This document shows positions 26,835-36,101 of a DNA stretch of 49,674 bases, piece by piece. Origin of the DNA: an uncultured Coriobacteriaceae bacterium (GTDB lineage Bacteria; Actinomycetota; Coriobacteriia; Coriobacteriales; Atopobiaceae). The stretch is taken from the NCBI GenBank assembly GCA_902795065.1, contig CADBJR010000008.1, positions 1 through 49,674 of the forward strand, written 5' to 3'. The notes under the pieces are model-generated. The model was not told the DNA's origin. It made no database searches and saw only the letters and a list, made by a program, of their open reading frames with translations. Positions within the stretch are counted from its first letter, which is position 1, and every line of letters begins with the position of its first letter. The translations under genes and the position numbers were made by a program.

Positions 26835-27305
26835 ATGAGGAGCATCTTTATCGAAGAGGCCCGCAGGCAGAATCTCGCGCTCGGTCTCAACCCCGACGGC
26901 ACTTGCCTTGGCGACATAGCGAAGCCGTTCGCATGGTGCAGGACGATCACGACGTCCTCTGGAAGGTCCGACCCGTTCTGCCAGGACGTCCTTGCCGTAC
27001 TCGTCAGAATGGCGAGCGCCCGCCTCGTCGACGGCAGCCCGTTCGGGGGATGGTACGGGGAGACCTGCTGCGATGAGGAGGGCTTCTTCCGCATCTCCTA
27101 CACCAGGCTGGCAGATAAGTTCAACACCTACGCGAAGAGGGTGAAGAGGGCGGTCGTGAAGCTCGAGCAGCTCGGCGTCATCGAGCGCCGCGTCCGCATC
27201 GACGACATCCCCTCAGATAGCGGCACCGTGAGGGGTCAGAACTCCCTCTACATCAGGATCGTCCCCGAAGGGCTCGCTGCCCTCTCGGAAGACGGAGGGC
27301 ATTAA
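26835..27305 (+). CDS. Winged-helix protein, probable replication or maintenance factor
   Basis: A 156-residue protein with a winged-helix-like segment near residues 88-123 (ISYTRLADKFNTYAKRVKRA, then VVKLEQLGVIERRVRI). The same pattern, SYxxLAxxFNxxxxRVKxA followed by LExLGVxxR, occurs in the larger protein encoded at 27319, so the two probably arose from a common ancestor. Its ATG follows the previous stop directly. DNA binding is likely; whether it starts replication or regulates it is unknown. Confidence 0.65.
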   Translation: MRSIFIEEARRQNLALGLNPDGTCLGDIAKPFAWCRTITTSSGRSDPFCQDVLAVLVRMASARLVDGSPFGGWYGETCCDEEGFFRISYTRLADKFNTYAKRVKRAVVKLEQLGVIERRVRIDDIPSDSGTVRGQNSLYIRIVPEGLAALSEDGGH

Positions 27306-27318
27306 GGGCGAAGCGACG

Positions 27319-28590
27319 ATGGGAAAGGTCAACTTCACACCGAACGAGCGCGTCAACCAGATGGCCGGGTTCTCCTGGCCTGCCGGCGACGTCATCCCCC
27401 ATTACTGGCGCCAGACCATCGTCGACCCGTCCAAGGCACGCAACGGGAAGACGGGAAAGCCCGAGTGGCTCGCCATGCTGATCCTCTCCCACATCGTCTA
27501 CAAGTACATGCCCTACGAGGAGGCCCGCTACGTCGGAGACGAGCACATCATCGACTACAGGATGAAGTTCGACCGCAGGCACGAGTTCTACCAGACGAGC
27601 TACAGGGAGCTCGCGGCCCTTTTCAACGAGACGAAGGACCGCGTCAAGGCCGCCCTGGCGGTGCTCGAGGAGCTGGGCGTCGTCAAGAGGATCCTCACCA
27701 CCGAGTCCTACCACGGCCAGACCCTCAACAACTGCCTGAACATCGACATAGACATCGACAGGCTCAAGCAGCTCACATTCCCCGTCCCTGCAGAGGGGAG
27801 CGCAGCGGGGGTGGGGTCGGAAAGTGACCCCACCTATGGGGAAAAACGCACACAGGTGGGGCCAGTTTCTGGTCCCCCCTATGGGGAAATTCCCGCACCC
27901 CTCCCCCCGGATTTGCCCCCACGTACACTAAGAAAGACCTATGAGAATAAGAACCCTAACCCAGAGGAGGCGGGTGATCCGCTGCCGCTGGGTGCGGATG
28001 GGTTCGGGTCAGGGTCCATCGAAGACGAAAAACCTCCGACCATCATCCCCGTCATGGAAGGCCTCGAGGACTCCGAGGAGTTCAAGGCCGCGTGGGATGC
28101 GGTCCCAGCATCGAAGCGCACGGCCCGCTCGAAGAGGGCTGCGCTCGGGGCGTGGGCGGACGCAGTCCAGGAGAGGGGCATCGACGGCTCCCTCATCTCC
28201 GAGGGCTACACGAGCTATTCCGACATCCGCAGGGAGGAGGGGTGCGAGGAGCGCTACATCGCCGCGCTCTCCACCTGGATCTCGCCATCCCAGCCCATGG
28301 AGGGGCTCACGCTGGAATCCCTCGTCGAGGCCCGCAGGAGGGCAGACGAGGTGCACCGCGCCGAGGAGGAGGCCCGCGCATCGGCCACAGCCGAGGATGC
28401 GGCAGAAGAGCGCGAGGAGCGCTTCGTCAGGAAGCTCATCGCAACCGACGAGGAGGCGAGGCGCCTCCATGCCCTCGCATTCCCCGACACGCCCTCGAGA
28501 AGGATCACCGACCGCCTTGAGCATCTCAGGGCATGGTCCGCTTACCTCGCAGAGAAGAGGGACCATGCGTCCTCCGAGGGGGCGGCCTGA
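27319..28590 (+). CDS. Replication-initiator-like winged-helix protein
   Basis: A 423-residue protein. The N-terminal 150 residues hold a winged helix (SYRELAALFNETKDRVKAAL near 94-113, then EELGVVKRI), as in plasmid replication or phage replisome organiser proteins. Residues 155-225 are a proline- and glycine-rich linker. The C-terminal 150 residues are helical and strongly charged. It is followed by the coupling protein with a TGATG overlap, so maintenance and transfer genes share a transcript. Another reading is a regulator of transfer. The exact family was not identified. Confidence 0.6.
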   Translation: MGKVNFTPNERVNQMAGFSWPAGDVIPHYWRQTIVDPSKARNGKTGKPEWLAMLILSHIVYKYMPYEEARYVGDEHIIDYRMKFDRRHEFYQTSYRELAALFNETKDRVKAALAVLEELGVVKRILTTESYHGQTLNNCLNIDIDIDRLKQLTFPVPAEGSAAGVGSESDPTYGEKRTQVGPVSGPPYGEIPAPLPPDLPPRTLRKTYENKNPNPEEAGDPLPLGADGFGSGSIEDEKPPTIIPVMEGLEDSEEFKAAWDAVPASKRTARSKRAALGAWADAVQERGIDGSLISEGYTSYSDIRREEGCEERYIAALSTWISPSQPMEGLTLESLVEARRRADEVHRAEEEARASATAEDAAEEREERFVRKLIATDEEARRLHALAFPDTPSRRITDRLEHLRAWSAYLAEKRDHASSEGAA

Positions 28591-30950
28591 TGAAGAGGGA
28601 GATGGCGGGGGGAATCGCTGCGATCGCCTCTGGCGCGGTGCTCGCCTACCTCGGCAACCGCTGGGGGGCGCTCATCGCCGCATCGCAGGACCCAGCATCG
28701 GAGATGTTCGGGTCAGCCCTGCGGGGAACGATACCGTCCATCATCTCGGACCCACTCACCCTCTCCCCGTCGATCCCAGCGCTCGTCTGCTCGGCGCTCC
28801 TCTTCTGCGCCCCGACGCTCCTCTGGTCGTGGTCCCTCCTCCGGCACACGGACGTCGAGGTCGAGGGAACCCACGGCAAGTCGCGCAAGGGCAGGGTGTC
28901 GGAGGCATCCGCCTACAGGGACCGGGAAAACCCCGACAACAACATCATCCTGACCAAGAACCTCGGCATCGCCCTCCGCCCCGGTCCCGGTGTCGGGAAG
29001 GGCATCAACAACCGCAACGTCCTCATCGTCGGCGGCTCCGGCTCGGGCAAGACGGCGGGCTACGTCGAGCCCAACATCCTGCAGCTCGGGGCAGACCGCG
29101 ACCTCGTCGTCATAGACACCAAGGGGATGGACATCAAGCGCTGCGGGATGGCGCTCGTGAGAGCCGGCATAGAGCCCGTCCAGCTCGACCTCGTGGACCT
29201 CGACAGGTCCGTCAAGTGGAACCCGCTCGCCGCCATCGAGACCCACGCGCAGGTCGACACCTTCGTCGAGTGCCTCATCAGGAACACCAACAACGGGCGC
29301 GAGTCGAACGACCCCATCTGGGACAACGGCGAGCGCCTGCTCTACCAGGCGATACTCTACTTGCTCCTCGACTGGTTCCCGAGGAGCCAGTTCACGCTTA
29401 GGAGCTTCTTCAAGTTCACGAGCTACCTCAGAGTCGAGGATGAGGGCGGGAGGTCCCGCCCCTGCCCCGTCGACCTGATCTTCAGGCAGATCGAGACCGG
29501 CTTCAAGGCCGTCCCCTCGGGCGCCGCCGCCGAGGCGCCGGCGGGCGCCCGCAAGGTCCACGCCGCGCAGGGCCGCAGGAGGACCCCCACCAAGATGAGG
29601 AGGAGGGACGGCGCGGACCCCTCCGCGGCGAGGCTCCGCCGCGGGGCCATGAGGAGGGGGCTTGCCGTCACCGAGGACATGGCCCTCCGGAAATGGCGCC
29701 AGTTCAGGAGCGGAGCGGGAAAGACCCTCCGTTCCTTCGTCATCTCGTCGCACGCCCGCATGACGTCGCTCTGCTCGGACGACGTCCTCGACATGCTCTC
29801 CGGCATCGACGGGGCGGACGAGCTCCACCTCGAGCAGCTCGGCCAGGACCGGGTCGGGGCGGTGGTCGCGGACGACGGGACGGTCGTCTCGAGGGGCGAC
29901 CGCAGGGCCCCGCGCGCCATCTTCGTCCGCACCTCGGACTTCGACGGGAAGCTCAACGCCCTGCTCTCCATCCTCATGTGGCAGGCGATCTTCCTGCCGA
30001 TGTCGGAGGCGGACAGGCAGGGAGGCAGGCTCCCGCGCCCCGTCTCGATCATCATGGACGAGTTCAAGAACATCGGGAGGCTCCCCTCCTTCGACCAGTG
30101 CATCGCCGTCGTCCGCTCCCGCAACATCGACCTCACGGTCATCCTGCAGAACCTCTCCCAGCTCAAGGAGGTCTACGGGCAGGAGACCGCAGACACCATA
30201 CGCGGCAACTGCGCCACGACGGTCTTCCTCGCAGGCGGGCAGGACTACGCCACGGCGCGCCAGCTCGCAGAGGAGAGCGGGAAGCGCACCATCACGGTCC
30301 AGTCGGAGACGGTGCATGCCGGCATCGTCCCCGACGTCTCCTACCAGTACTCGCAGAAGGACCAGGAGGTCTTCGAGGCGTCGGAGCTCGCGCACATGGA
30401 CGCGGGCCACGCCGTCGTCTGGATGGGGTCCGAGTACCCCGTCGAGGACGCGAAGAGCTGGGTCTTCGAGCACAGGAACTACGACCCCGCCTACATGTTC
30501 GACCCCAACGACCCGCCCGAGCGGCACCACGAGTTCGACTTCCCGGACTGGAGGGCCAACGGATCCCCGCTCGGGAGGGACGCGGAGCCGTGGAGGCGCT
30601 CGCTCGAGGCGAGGCAGGACGCCGCCCACGCGCGGATGGCCGTCGTCGAGGCGGAGGACGACGTCCGCGCAGCAGAGGAATCCCTCGCCAGGGCGAGGGG
30701 CCGCGCCACCGAGCGGAAGGCGAATCAGCTGCTCGAGGAGAGGCGGGCGATCCTCCGCCGCCGCCTCGACGAGCGGGACAGGGCCTCCGCCGCCCTCGAG
30801 GCGCTGGAGGAGCAGCAGATTGATTGCGGGAATGAGAAGGGCCGCCCGGGCGACGACATGGTCGCGACGATGCATTGGGCTTCCACCCCCGCCGCATCCC
30901 GGGCAGCCCGATCCGTACGAGAGAAGGCCCGCAGGCGGGCTTCCCCGTGA
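28590..30950 (+). CDS. VirD4/TraG-type coupling protein
   Basis: A 786-residue membrane ATPase that would deliver the relaxase-DNA complex to the secretion channel. Two N-terminal membrane helices (about 8-30 and 61-82) are followed by Walker A GGSGSGKT at 148-155 and Walker B IIMDEFKNIG near 486-495. ILQNLSQLKEVYG near 512 is typical of TraG/VirD4. An unusual arginine- and alanine-rich insertion covers about 310-355. The C-terminal 100 residues form a charged coiled-coil-like tail. The start at 28590 overlaps the previous stop. The final codons lie inside copy B of the repeated hairpin element. Confidence 0.9.
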   Translation: MKREMAGGIAAIASGAVLAYLGNRWGALIAASQDPASEMFGSALRGTIPSIISDPLTLSPSIPALVCSALLFCAPTLLWSWSLLRHTDVEVEGTHGKSRKGRVSEASAYRDRENPDNNIILTKNLGIALRPGPGVGKGINNRNVLIVGGSGSGKTAGYVEPNILQLGADRDLVVIDTKGMDIKRCGMALVRAGIEPVQLDLVDLDRSVKWNPLAAIETHAQVDTFVECLIRNTNNGRESNDPIWDNGERLLYQAILYLLLDWFPRSQFTLRSFFKFTSYLRVEDEGGRSRPCPVDLIFRQIETGFKAVPSGAAAEAPAGARKVHAAQGRRRTPTKMRRRDGADPSAARLRRGAMRRGLAVTEDMALRKWRQFRSGAGKTLRSFVISSHARMTSLCSDDVLDMLSGIDGADELHLEQLGQDRVGAVVADDGTVVSRGDRRAPRAIFVRTSDFDGKLNALLSILMWQAIFLPMSEADRQGGRLPRPVSIIMDEFKNIGRLPSFDQCIAVVRSRNIDLTVILQNLSQLKEVYGQETADTIRGNCATTVFLAGGQDYATARQLAEESGKRTITVQSETVHAGIVPDVSYQYSQKDQEVFEASELAHMDAGHAVVWMGSEYPVEDAKSWVFEHRNYDPAYMFDPNDPPERHHEFDFPDWRANGSPLGRDAEPWRRSLEARQDAAHARMAVVEAEDDVRAAEESLARARGRATERKANQLLEERRAILRRRLDERDRASAALEALEEQQIDCGNEKGRPGDDMVATMHWASTPAASRAARSVREKARRRASP
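30877..30924 (+). other. Copy B of the three-copy conserved hairpin element
   Basis: GGGC (30877-30880) pairs with GCCC (30906-30909). Within are TTCCAC and a hairpin CCCG/CGGG (30888-30891 with 30900-30903) whose loop contains GCA, then the tail TCCGTACGAGAGA (30912-30924). It overlaps the end of the coupling protein gene and is followed by a GC-rich hairpin (30925-30940). Confidence 0.5.
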
Positions 30951-31018
30951 GACGAGGATAGCAGATTTCACCGAGCGGGGACCCTCCCCGCACGGGCAGG
31001 AGAACGAAGGGAGAAACG

Positions 31019-31306
31019 ATGAGGGGAGCCATCGCCAAGGGAATCGGGACCGTCCTCGCAGCGGAGGGCTACGACGCGCAGGGCACGCTTACCTCGATCC
31101 TCAACACCATCTCTCAGGGCGTCTTCTTCATAGGCGCCGCGATCATGGGATGGGGGTTCGTGCAGATCGGCATCGCGGTCTTCAGCGACACCAAGGGCGG
31201 CGGGGCGCAGATCATCTCCGCCTTCCAGGCCATCGTCGCCGGTGCGATCATCATGGTCGCCTCCGCGATCTTCGGCGGGCTTCCGACGCAGTGGGTCTCC
31301 ATGTGA
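31019..31306 (+). CDS. Small two-helix membrane protein, Maff2-like or pilin-like
   Basis: A 95-residue protein with two hydrophobic segments (about 30-52 and 66-88) separated by a short polar loop, FSDTKGGGAQ. Size, topology and place between the coupling protein and PrgI match the Maff2-type proteins of Tn1549-like elements, which take the position of VirB2 pilin genes. The start has AAGGGAG upstream. Whether it is assembled at the surface or is a channel part is unknown. Confidence 0.7.
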   Translation: MRGAIAKGIGTVLAAEGYDAQGTLTSILNTISQGVFFIGAAIMGWGFVQIGIAVFSDTKGGGAQIISAFQAIVAGAIIMVASAIFGGLPTQWVSM

Positions 31307-31316
31307 GGGCTGCGCC

Positions 31317-31739
31317 GTGCTCACCACGAACATACACGCCGACCTCACGAAGTACCGCCCCAAGATCGTCGGGGGCCTCACGGCGCGCACGCTCGCGTGC
31401 ATCGTCCTCGCGCTCGCTACGGCGGTGGCCATCGCCGCGGTCGCATGGCTCGCGTTCGGGGCGGGGGCAGACTCCGTCGGAATCATCGTCTTCGTCGCCG
31501 TCATCCCCTTCTGGTCGATCGGGTTCCTCGAGCCCGATGGGATGAGGTTCGAGCAGTGGCTTCCGCTCTGGATGCGCCACAACTTCGGAGGAGACGAGCT
31601 CGTCTACGAGAACAGGTCGAGGTACGAGGAGGCCGGCTTCGGCGGGCTGACGCATAGGGGAAGGAGGGCGCATGCCGTTTCCAAGGCTTACGGGAGGTAC
31701 CGCGGGAAAAGGGGCTTCGAGCGATGGCCCTCGGTTTGA
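31317..31739 (+). CDS. PrgI-family transfer protein (VirB3-like)
   Basis: A 140-residue inner-membrane protein. The N terminus HADLTKYRPKIVGGLTARTL is the PrgI pattern, and two membrane helices follow (about 26-50 and 52-68). PrgI proteins sit next to VirB4 in Gram-positive conjugation systems and correspond to VirB3. A GTG at 31317 with GAGGG upstream was chosen as start. The last 68 bases overlap the start of the VirB4 gene in another frame, an unusually long overlap. Confidence 0.8.
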   Translation: MLTTNIHADLTKYRPKIVGGLTARTLACIVLALATAVAIAAVAWLAFGAGADSVGIIVFVAVIPFWSIGFLEPDGMRFEQWLPLWMRHNFGGDELVYENRSRYEEAGFGGLTHRGRRAHAVSKAYGRYRGKRGFERWPSV

Positions 31740-34443
31740 CCTGGGAAGGAGGTGCCCCTCCTGCCACGAGCAGGTGGGATCCGGCGACAGGTACTGCCCC
31801 GCATGCGGCTCCGAGCTCCCCGTCGACGTGAGCGACGTCTACGAGGAGGGCCCGGTCGAGGTGTACGACCTCGGCGACGCGGAGCCCCTCCCCCGGGAAG
31901 AGCATGCGCCAGCGGAGCCTCCCGTGGAGGGGACGAAGGGCATCGCCGCCCGCATCAGGGCAGCCCTCGCCCCGCGCAAGGAGGATGACGGCGATGACGA
32001 GGTCTCCTACAAGGAGGCCATGGAGCGGTTCCGCGCACGGGACAAGACCCTCGCCTCGGCTATGGACGAGAAGAGGCGTAACCGGAGGAGGGCCCGCAGC
32101 GTCTACGACGCGATCGGCTTCGACCTCATGTACAGCGACGGGATATGCGAGGTCGAGGAGGGCCTCTTCTCCCAGACGCTCTCCTTCGAGGACGTGAGCT
32201 ACCAGACCGCGCGGGTGGAGTCCCAGTCGGAGATGTTCCGCGAGCTCTGCCGCCTGGTCGACCACTTCGGGCCGAACACGTCGATCCAGTTCACGATAGC
32301 CAACACGCTCCTCTCCGAGGAGGACATCGAGTCGAGGCGCTTCTTCGACCCCGCCGAGTGCGGGGAGAACGCCGATGCCGCCCGCGTGTTCAACTCGATA
32401 CTGTCCGCCAAGATGCGCGAGGGCTCGTCGAACATCAGGAGGGACCGCTACATCACCTTCTCCACGCTCGCACCGAACCTGCAGCGCGCCACCCAGCTCC
32501 TCGCGAGGAGCAGGGGATGGGTCCGCCAGAGCTTCAACGTCCTGAAGTCGAGGACCCACAGGCTCGACGGCGAGGAACGCCTCGCGGTCATCTCCTCGAT
32601 CCTGCGCCCCGGGAAGCTCTTCACGTTCAGCTACGACCGCGACCTCAGCTCCACCTCCCCGCTCACGGCGAAGGACTACGTCTGCCCGGCCTCGCTCAAC
32701 TTCAAGCCGAGCGGGTCGGAGGCCGTCTGCTACCGGAGCGGTGATGTCTGGTGCCAAATCCTCGTCTTCCGACCTGACTTCGCGGCGGAGGTGACCGACC
32801 GCGCCATCGCATCGATCCTCGACCTCCCCATCCCCATGGCAGTCTCCTGGCACCTGCAGCCCATCGACAAGTCCAAGGCGATCGAGATGTCGCGCACGCA
32901 GGCGGGCTGGATCCAGAAGGAGGTCATCGAGGAACAGAGGCGCGCGATCAGGGGCGGATACGATTACGAGCTCCTCTCCCCAGGCCTCGCCGAGGCCAAG
33001 GACGAGAACGCGCGCGTGCTCGACCTCCTCATGCACCTGAGCCAGCGCTCCTACTACTTCAGCGGGCTCGTCTTCACCTACGCGGGCACGAAGGCGAGGC
33101 TCCACGAGCAGGCCCAGCAGATCATCTCCGCCGCGCAGGCGGAGGGCATCGAGCTCGAGGCGTACGCCCTGCGCCAGAGGGAGGGCCTGAACTCGGTGCT
33201 GCCCCTCGGGCACAACCACTGCGACATCTACCGGGACCTCATGACGAGGGAGCTCGGGATCTTCGTGCCGTTCACGACGCTCGAGCTCGACATGGAGGGC
33301 GGCGGCTACTACGGGCAGAACGCGCTCTCCGGGAACCTCGTCATCTGCAACCGCGAGGAGCTCATGAGCCCGCACGGGTTCGTCTGCGGGATGTCCGGCT
33401 CCGGGAAGTCCTTCGCGGTGAAGCGCGAGATTACGAACACCGTGCTCTCGCACCCCAGGTCGCGCATCTTCATCCAGGACAGCACCGGGGAGTACACCTA
33501 CCTCGTGAGGAGCCTCCACGGCATCGAGTACGCCTACGGCCCCGACTCGGACGTCCACTACAACCCGTTCGCGCTCGACGAGGGCGACGACCTCACCTAC
33601 CAGGCCAAGCTCGCCTGGAAGATCGACGCGGTGCTGGCGATGACGTCCGCCCTGAAGTCCGATGCGGACGCATCGCTCACGCAGGAGGAGCGCTCGATCA
33701 TAACCAAGGTCGTCGAATCGATGTACCGCGATTTCGACGGGGCGTTCTCCGAGCCCCTGATGGAGGACTTCGTGGAGCGGCTCGAGGCCTACGAGGGCAC
33801 GGGCGAGGATGAGGCGAGGCGCCTCGCGCTCGTCTTCGGCCGCTACACCTCAGGTACCTTCTCCTTCCTCAACCACCCCTCCACCCCGCAGGACGCCTCC
33901 GCGAACCTCATCTCCTTCAACATCAAGGACGTGCCGGGCGACATGCGCTCGCTCGCGATGATCTCGATGCTCGAGAGCATCCGCCAGGAGATGTACGCGA
34001 ACCACGGGAAGGGGATCTCCACATGGGTCTACATCGACGAGATCCAGTCCCTCACGGGAAGGACGGCGGTCCTCGAGTACCTGGCGAGGCTCTGGAGGGA
34101 GGGCCGCAAGTACGGCCTCATCTGCACGGGCATGACGCAGTCGGGCATGGCGATCGGCGACAACGACCTCACCCGCGACCTGATCGACCAATCGGGGTTC
34201 GTTCTGCTCCTCAGGCAGGGCGACGAGGACAGGGCCTACTGGGCGGAGCGCAAGGGGCTCTCGCAGCGGGAGCTCGAGGCCATTGACGAGAACTGCGAGC
34301 CGGGATGCGGGCTGCTCATCGCCGACGGCGCGCGCGTCCCCTTCCGCGATGACTTCCCCAAGGGCAACGTCCTCTACGACATCTTCAACACCGACCCCAA
34401 GGAGTACGCGCGCAGGATGGCGCGCGAGAAGGGGGCGGGCTGA
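31672..34443 (+). CDS. VirB4-type conjugation ATPase with N-terminal zinc ribbon
   Basis: A 923-residue ATPase that powers the type IV secretion channel. Residues 28-45 form a zinc ribbon (Cys 28, 31, 42 and 45), followed by an acidic linker to about 110. The VirB4 N-terminal region runs from about 140. Walker A GMSGSGKS is near 573-580, Walker B WVYIDEIQSL near 784-793, and TGMTQSG near 820 completes the core. A zinc ribbon is not usual in VirB4. The start lies within prgI but is backed by AAGGAGGG directly upstream. The stop overlaps the next ATG (TGATG). Confidence 0.92.
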   Translation: MPFPRLTGGTAGKGASSDGPRFDLGRRCPSCHEQVGSGDRYCPACGSELPVDVSDVYEEGPVEVYDLGDAEPLPREEHAPAEPPVEGTKGIAARIRAALAPRKEDDGDDEVSYKEAMERFRARDKTLASAMDEKRRNRRRARSVYDAIGFDLMYSDGICEVEEGLFSQTLSFEDVSYQTARVESQSEMFRELCRLVDHFGPNTSIQFTIANTLLSEEDIESRRFFDPAECGENADAARVFNSILSAKMREGSSNIRRDRYITFSTLAPNLQRATQLLARSRGWVRQSFNVLKSRTHRLDGEERLAVISSILRPGKLFTFSYDRDLSSTSPLTAKDYVCPASLNFKPSGSEAVCYRSGDVWCQILVFRPDFAAEVTDRAIASILDLPIPMAVSWHLQPIDKSKAIEMSRTQAGWIQKEVIEEQRRAIRGGYDYELLSPGLAEAKDENARVLDLLMHLSQRSYYFSGLVFTYAGTKARLHEQAQQIISAAQAEGIELEAYALRQREGLNSVLPLGHNHCDIYRDLMTRELGIFVPFTTLELDMEGGGYYGQNALSGNLVICNREELMSPHGFVCGMSGSGKSFAVKREITNTVLSHPRSRIFIQDSTGEYTYLVRSLHGIEYAYGPDSDVHYNPFALDEGDDLTYQAKLAWKIDAVLAMTSALKSDADASLTQEERSIITKVVESMYRDFDGAFSEPLMEDFVERLEAYEGTGEDEARRLALVFGRYTSGTFSFLNHPSTPQDASANLISFNIKDVPGDMRSLAMISMLESIRQEMYANHGKGISTWVYIDEIQSLTGRTAVLEYLARLWREGRKYGLICTGMTQSGMAIGDNDLTRDLIDQSGFVLLLRQGDEDRAYWAERKGLSQRELEAIDENCEPGCGLLIADGARVPFRDDFPKGNVLYDIFNTDPKEYARRMAREKGAG

Positions 34444-36092
34444 TGGCGGAGGCGGCGGTCAAGAAGGCGCGGGAACGCGCCGCCCTGTCGGTCTGGGGCA
34501 TCGGCGACGATGCCGCGGAATGTTACCCCTATAACGGGCATAAGGGACGTTATGCCCGTTATAGGGGTAACATCCCTTATGCCGCCGGAAGGAAGAGGCA
34601 TAGGCAATACATTGCGGATATTTCGGCCGTCAACGCCGTCGGATCGGACGACGGTGACGGAGATGGGACGGAGGAGCCTACCGCCGAGCGCATGGTGCGC
34701 TTCGCGGTAGCGGACGCCTCCGCAGCTGCCCCTACCATCCCGACGACGGTTAAGACCGTCGCGCACCCCCTCAGGAGGCTCCAGGCGAGGGCGAACGCCC
34801 GGGAGTCGAGAAGGCTCCACGAGGAGGGGGCGTCCATCGGATCTGCCGCATCCCGGAGCATCGCAGGCGCCGTATCCGAGGCGACGGGCGCGGTCGCATC
34901 GCTCGTCTCCGCAGCCGCCGTCCAAGCGGCATCGCTCCTCATCCCCATGCTCATCCCAGTCCTGGCCGCGATCGCCATCCTCTCGGCGCTCCCGACCTGC
35001 ACCGCGACGCTCACGCTCCTCCCGCAGGGCACGGGAGGCGCCGCGGTCGCGCGGACGGCGCTCTCCGAATACCGCATCGGCGAGGAATCCGGGAGCTACG
35101 GGCACGGCGAGCCGAAGTACTGGAACCGCGTCTTCGGCGGCGGGTTCGTGAACGGATACCAGACGCCCTGGTGCGCCTGCTTCGTCTCCTGGTGCGCAGA
35201 CGAGGCGGGATCCGTCGGCCAGGGGCTCGTCCCGGTGCTCGGGGGATGCGGGGGCTTCCTCGAGTGGTATGCGTCCCATCCCGATGCGGGCACCGTGTAC
35301 CACGGCTTCGCGGGCTACTTCCCCCAGGTCGGGGACTTCATCATCTACAACTCGACGGGAGGCCCCGGCATCGGCCACGACCATATCGGCATCGTCGCCC
35401 GGGTGCACGACGACGGGAGCTTCGACACCGTCGAGGGCAACACCTACGCACCGCATTCGAGCATGTGCGGCTTGTCCGACAACCACTGCGGCATCCACTA
35501 CCACCAGCGCGTCGGGGACGGGTGGCCCTCGGCCGACAGGACGGGCAACGGCCGCGGGGGCGGCGAGCCGTCCTTCATCCGCCCCGCCTACGCAGCATCC
35601 GGCATTGGAGAGATAGCCATCCCCGAGTACAGCAGCGGCACCTGCCCCGCAGGGCATTCCTTCGAGAACGTGTGCGTGGGGACGTACGCCACGCACGAGT
35701 GGGATCTGGCGGAGAACAGCTTCGCCGCCGGCACCGCGCAGGCGCGCGTCCAGGCGCTCTGGCGGAGCGCGGGATCCGTCACCGACTCCGCCGGGTTCAA
35801 CACGCTCGACGGTTGCTATCTCATCGCCTGCACCTCTGTCTTCGGGGACGTGGGCGACAGGATCACCTTCTACTTCGACGACGGCACGGCCATCGAGTGC
35901 GTGAAGGTCGACGCCAAGGCGGAGTCCGTCGCGTCTCATGACGGGCATCCCGCCACCCGATGGGGGCATGCCCACGATGCGAACGTGCTGGAGTTCTGCG
36001 GGACGGACGCCATCGGGGACGATCCCTACCTAGCGCTCGGCCTCGACGGGCGGCGCGTAGTGTCCGCGACGAACCACGGCTCGATCCTCTAG
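34443..36092 (+). CDS. Membrane-anchored CHAP-domain peptidoglycan hydrolase of the transfer system
   Basis: A 549-residue protein with one strong membrane segment near 158-185 and an outer CHAP-type amidase/peptidase domain. PWCACFVSWCADEAG near 243-257 gives the likely catalytic Cys 244, and GHDHIGIV near 311-318 the likely histidine. Such enzymes open the cell wall for the conjugation channel, the role of VirB1. The C-terminal 150 residues resemble a second small sortase-like or beta-rich fold that is not identified. Codons 27-47 are made by a palindromic insertion (34521-34583). Translation is coupled to virB4 by the TGATG overlap. Confidence 0.82.
   Translation: MAEAAVKKARERAALSVWGIGDDAAECYPYNGHKGRYARYRGNIPYAAGRKRHRQYIADISAVNAVGSDDGDGDGTEEPTAERMVRFAVADASAAAPTIPTTVKTVAHPLRRLQARANARESRRLHEEGASIGSAASRSIAGAVSEATGAVASLVSAAAVQAASLLIPMLIPVLAAIAILSALPTCTATLTLLPQGTGGAAVARTALSEYRIGEESGSYGHGEPKYWNRVFGGGFVNGYQTPWCACFVSWCADEAGSVGQGLVPVLGGCGGFLEWYASHPDAGTVYHGFAGYFPQVGDFIIYNSTGGPGIGHDHIGIVARVHDDGSFDTVEGNTYAPHSSMCGLSDNHCGIHYHQRVGDGWPSADRTGNGRGGGEPSFIRPAYAASGIGEIAIPEYSSGTCPAGHSFENVCVGTYATHEWDLAENSFAAGTAQARVQALWRSAGSVTDSAGFNTLDGCYLIACTSVFGDVGDRITFYFDDGTAIECVKVDAKAESVASHDGHPATRWGHAHDANVLEFCGTDAIGDDPYLALGLDGRRVVSATNHGSIL
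34521..34583. repeat. 52-bp palindrome in frame within the CHAP gene
   Basis: Arms 34521-34543 and 34550-34572 are exact 23-base reverse complements around GGGACG. TCCCTTATGCC (34573-34583) is a further inverse copy of 34537-34547. The whole stretch is 63 bp, keeps the frame, and contributes a Tyr/Gly/Arg-rich segment in the cytosolic N-terminal part of the protein. Confidence 0.8.
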
Positions 36093-36101
36093 GAGGCGGA
36101 A

